Assembly: GCA_003611805.1 (NCBI GenBank)
Contig: RAYM01000015.1
Location: 1 to 64,000 of the forward strand
Direction of reading: 5' to 3'
Origin: a bacterium 1xD42-87
GTDB lineage: Bacteria > Bacillota > Clostridia > Lachnospirales > Lachnospiraceae
Length of the DNA stretch: 64,000 nucleotides
The notes under the pieces were generated by a model that was given only the letters and a program-made list of their open reading frames with translations, ran no database searches and was not told the origin of the DNA. Numbering within the stretch: the stretch's first letter is position 1; each line of letters begins with the position of its first letter. Position numbers and translations under genes: made by a program. Of the stretch, positions 61,404-64,000 are shown piece after piece.

Positions 61404-61730
61404 ATGAGATATACAGAAAGCATTGAAGTTTGTGATGTATGTGGAAAAAGATTTTTTGGTTCATCAATAAATATTCATGGTTCATATGATTATATTAATC
61501 ATACAAATTTTTCAAATAATATAGGAACATTATTTGCTTGGACTAAAGAACTTTCTGGAAGTGAAAGAGTAGATGCAATCGTAGAAGAATTTTTTAATGA
61601 CGATGAGCAAATTAGTAAGGAGGATGCTATTGAATTTTTAGAATGCTTTAAACACTATAATTATCCTGATAGACAGTTATTAAATGAAGTGTTTAAGAAA
61701 ATACAAGATAGAATTGATAATATGGATTGA
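61404..61730 (+). CDS. 108-aa protein with one C-x2-C pair
   Basis: ATG behind GGAGGGTTAAAAT. V-C-D-V-C-G-K at the start may be half a zinc site; the rest is helical and acidic. Unknown. Confidence 0.5.
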   Translation: MRYTESIEVCDVCGKRFFGSSINIHGSYDYINHTNFSNNIGTLFAWTKELSGSERVDAIVEEFFNDDEQISKEDAIEFLECFKHYNYPDRQLLNEVFKKIQDRIDNMD

Positions 61731-61796
61731 AATGATTGTTCTATTTGGAAGTTGATAAAAATATATAATATGAAAAATGGGAAAGAAGGGAAAATA

Positions 61797-62345
61797 ATGG
61801 TTGAAGTTATTCAGAATCCAGGCGCAGAAAAGAGTTTTGGGAGTATAGAATTGGCAGAAAATAATATTAAAAAATTTATTGAAGATTCAGGAATTTATTT
61901 TGAATATGAATATAGTGGTCAGAGATTAAACGGAAGATTTGTATTTAATCTTATTCATAAAAATATATCCTATGAAATAGGAATGGTGGGAGAAAATATT
62001 GAGTCTGTAAGATATATTGATGGGTATACACAAAATATTTGGGATTATCCTAGATTATATGTCAATGGAAATTCTTATGTATGGTTGTATGCCTTGAAAA
62101 ATGTTACAGGAGAAACAGAAAAAGAATTATTATTTAGGCTTGGAGTCAATTATGATAGAGTATGCAAATTCCAGAAAGTATTGCAAATTGCAAAAGAATG
62201 TGGTGCTTGTCCTAAAAGTAAAATGAGTTTTAATGAAATAAAGAAAAAAGTAGTGGCAGATGAACAAGCGTTGTATAATTATTGTGTTTCAGAATTTCCA
62301 TGTGAATCCAATAAGTGTGAAATGGATCTTTATTTATTAAAATAA
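61797..62345 (+). CDS. 182-aa hypothetical protein
   Basis: ATG 61797 behind GAAGGGAAAATA. Beta-rich N-terminus, cysteine-containing C-terminus (C-G-A-C-P-K-S-K). Not recognised. Confidence 0.5.
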   Translation: MVEVIQNPGAEKSFGSIELAENNIKKFIEDSGIYFEYEYSGQRLNGRFVFNLIHKNISYEIGMVGENIESVRYIDGYTQNIWDYPRLYVNGNSYVWLYALKNVTGETEKELLFRLGVNYDRVCKFQKVLQIAKECGACPKSKMSFNEIKKKVVADEQALYNYCVSEFPCESNKCEMDLYLLK

Positions 62346-62367
62346 AATATTCATATAATAGTAATTT

Positions 62368-62421
62368 GTGTGTGGTTAGAAGGCATTAGTTATAGGAATT
62401 AATGCCTTTTATAGTACACAC
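62368..62421 (+). ncRNA. Repeated intergenic RNA motif, copy 3
   Basis: Outer stem GTGTGTG/TACACAC, internal loop GTTAGA opposite TTTATAG, inner stem AGGCATTA/TAATGCCT. Same loop as copies 1 and 2 with unrelated outer stems. Confidence 0.65.
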
Positions 62422-62489
62422 AGATAGCAACTATTTATAGTTGCATATTTTCTCGCAGAGTGGTATATTATATCTAAAGGAGAAATGTC

Positions 62490-62741
62490 ATGAGTAAGAA
62501 AGATAAATTGATAGATAGATTACTGAAGAAACCGAAAGACTTTACTTTTGATGAAATGGAATCCTTGCTGTCATATTTTGGGTATGAATTAAAACAGGGT
62601 GGAACTGGGTCGGGAGTAAAATTTATAAAAGATGGAAGTAATGAAGCAATAAACTTCCATAAACCGCATCCAAGTGGAATATTAAAGAGGTATGTGTTGG
62701 ATCAGGTAATAGAGAAATTAAGAAAGGATGGTTCGCTATGA
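62490..62741 (+). CDS. hicA: HicA-like mRNA interferase toxin
   Basis: 83 aa. HicA double-stranded RNA-binding fold: G-Y-E-L-K-Q-G-G-T-G-S-G-V-K-F, with the catalytic histidine in I-N-F-H-K-P-H and a C-terminal V-L-D-Q-V-I-E-K-L. Cuts mRNA when free of antitoxin. Toxin-first order and 4-nt overlap with the antitoxin are usual for HicAB. ATG behind AAAGGAGAAATGTC. Confidence 0.88.
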   Translation: MSKKDKLIDRLLKKPKDFTFDEMESLLSYFGYELKQGGTGSGVKFIKDGSNEAINFHKPHPSGILKRYVLDQVIEKLRKDGSL

Positions 62742-63073
62742 GTAATTTGTTATCATATAAGAATTACAACGGTACAGTAGAGTATTCAAAAGAAGATAGT
62801 TGCCTTTTCGGAAAGGTAGTTGGAATAAAATCTTTATTGTCTTATGAAGGAAATTCTGTACAGGAATTAGAACAAGATTTTCAGAATGTGATTGATGAAT
62901 ACTTAGAGGACTGTAAGGAACGGAATGTAGAGCCTGAACAGCCTTACAAGGGAACATTTAATGTCAGGATCAGTCCAGAACTTCATCGGAATATTGCCGT
63001 ATATGCTATTGAACACGGTAAGAGTCTAAATGCTGCTGTTGAGGAAGCTATTGGAAATATGGTTAGAGCGTAG
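62738..63073 (+). CDS. hicB: HicB-like antitoxin
   Basis: 111 aa. Degraded RNase-H-like N-terminus (Y-N-G-T-V-E-Y-S-K-E-D, G-K-V-V-G-I) and a C-terminal ribbon-helix-helix (F-N-V-R-I-S-P-E-L-H then S-L-N-A-A-V-E-E-A-I). Binds HicA and represses the operon. Confidence 0.88.
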   Translation: MSNLLSYKNYNGTVEYSKEDSCLFGKVVGIKSLLSYEGNSVQELEQDFQNVIDEYLEDCKERNVEPEQPYKGTFNVRISPELHRNIAVYAIEHGKSLNAAVEEAIGNMVRA

Positions 63074-63084
63074 GGAGGTTCTTT

Positions 63085-63381
63085 ATGGAACAATATGAAT
63101 ATGATGATGTATTTTGTGTTGATTGTAATGGATATAGAAGACAAATATTAGCTGGGGAAAACATATATGATGGAATGTTGAGATACATTTGTACAGAATG
63201 TGGATGTGAAAACAACGTAGAAGATAAAGAATATAAAAATATGATTGATACCTTGAAAAATATTGGAGAAAAAGGTATGTCAGAAAGCAATATTTCTTTA
63301 ACAGAATATTCTGAAATGCTAAAAGTGTTATGTAATAAATATGGAGAGGAAAAAGTTAAAAAAGATTTAGGAATGAAATAA
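63085..63381 (+). CDS. 98-aa zinc-finger protein
   Basis: C-V-D-C and C-T-E-C-G-C spaced by about 25 residues form a zinc ribbon at the N-terminus; helical tail. ATG behind GGGAGGTTCTTT. Confidence 0.6.
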   Translation: MEQYEYDDVFCVDCNGYRRQILAGENIYDGMLRYICTECGCENNVEDKEYKNMIDTLKNIGEKGMSESNISLTEYSEMLKVLCNKYGEEKVKKDLGMK

Positions 63382-63456
63382 TAGTTTTAACTGATGAAAC
63401 GTATATTTAGTTGCAAAATGGATATATCTATGGTAAAGTGTAAAAGAGGTGATATT

Positions 63457-63927
63457 ATGGCAGAAAAAATGTTTAAAATAGAAAATAACCAAAAGGTTTG
63501 GAATTTCTTCTTTGAAAGTGCAATGGAGGAATGGGATGCTGAGAATAAAGAAAAACTAGAAGCAATTATTTGGACAGACAAAGAAAAAGAGTTATATAGT
63601 CAGAAGACACATGGAGATATATCTCCACAAAATATTACTCCTTATAGATATGAAAGTAAAAAGAGAAGAATGTGCCTACAACAATATAAACCTATTGTTT
63701 TGGAATTTGAGGAATTTGTTAATAAATCTTTTGATGAAATTACGGCAGATGATATTGATAAATTTTCTGGTGTTACAAGTAAGAAAAATAAACTCAATCA
63801 TCTTAATGCATTCTTGTTAAGTGGAATTAAAAGTGGGATAATAAAGAATACAAATAAAGATTTTTTGATTAGTTTGTTACCAGATCTATATAGAGAAATT
63901 GGAAGAAAAATAGCAGAAATTGAATAG
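63457..63927 (+). CDS. 156-aa protein with SAM-like core-binding domain
   Basis: ATG 63457 behind AAGAGGTGATATT. Residues about 70-130 (Y-K-P-I-V-L-E-F-E-E-F, I-T-A-D-D-I-D-K-F, N-H-L-N-A-F) look like the SAM-like core-binding domain of tyrosine recombinases, but no catalytic domain follows. Confidence 0.55.
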   Translation: MAEKMFKIENNQKVWNFFFESAMEEWDAENKEKLEAIIWTDKEKELYSQKTHGDISPQNITPYRYESKKRRMCLQQYKPIVLEFEEFVNKSFDEITADDIDKFSGVTSKKNKLNHLNAFLLSGIKSGIIKNTNKDFLISLLPDLYREIGRKIAEIE

Positions 63928-63935
63928 AGGACAGG

Positions 63936-64000
63936 ATGGAAAAGAGAAATATTATAAGAGATAAATGGATGGGGAAACATACAAAAGAGTTTTATAAAAC
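63936..64000 (+). CDS. 5' part of a gene leaving the window
   Basis: ATG 63936 behind AGAGGACAGG, open to the end of the window (M-E-K-R-N-I-I-R-D-K-W). Follows the SAM-like gene by 8 nt. Confidence 0.5.
   Translation, partial: MEKRNIIRDKWMGKHTKEFYK

Overview
The window is a low-GC segment with strong AGGAGG-type ribosome binding sites and dense, mostly co-directional small genes. It looks like a large temperate phage or phage-plasmid of a Bacillota host, most likely Clostridia/Lachnospiraceae-like; this is inferred from gene families and style, not from a database match.

Left half, mostly minus strand (about 2.9-44 kb): the phage part. Reading in its own direction from 24.6 kb leftwards it holds a small-terminase-like gene, large terminase, portal, protease/scaffold, decoration protein, major capsid protein, connector proteins, tail tube, a NifS-type cysteine desulfurase, two membrane proteins of the lysis region, a three-domain endolysin, a RuvC-like resolvase and a tape measure gene that ends abruptly at 2994. 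Right of the terminase lie tRNA genes (Ser, Tyr, Met, Ile-UAU and two odd tRNA-like sequences) interleaved with a free-standing homing endonuclease and AT-rich plus-strand membrane-protein genes. Then come a tyrosine recombinase, HU, a metallophosphoesterase, a YonO/RdRP-type single-subunit RNA polymerase (DxDGD motif), a dCMP deaminase, a winged-helix Rep-like protein and an antirepressor.

Central control region (43.1-47.8 kb): operators, iteron-like repeats, a ribbon-helix-helix repressor gene with its operators, a type I hammerhead ribozyme, an XRE regulator, and a promoter-to-terminator non-coding transcript of about 790 nt followed by about 650 nt more of structured, gene-poor sequence.

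Right half (47.8-64 kb), all plus strand: a long run of small accessory genes (zinc-finger proteins, an N6-adenine methyltransferase with a DUF4942-like tail, a protein with plasmid-type GYYS/F repeats, DpnD-like proteins, HicAB, an AbrB-like ORF broken by a stop). A hairpin motif with a constant internal loop recurs between these genes.

Most notable: (1) several phage genes, including portal, RNA polymerase and Rep, appear to start at AUA, AUC or CUG behind good Shine-Dalgarno sequences; (2) the hammerhead ribozyme; (3) the large non-coding RNA; (4) the repeated RNA motif with compensating stems; (5) two type I toxin-like loci; (6) the RNA polymerase; (7) genes that look split by mobile elements (tape measure; a small gene around the homing endonuclease).
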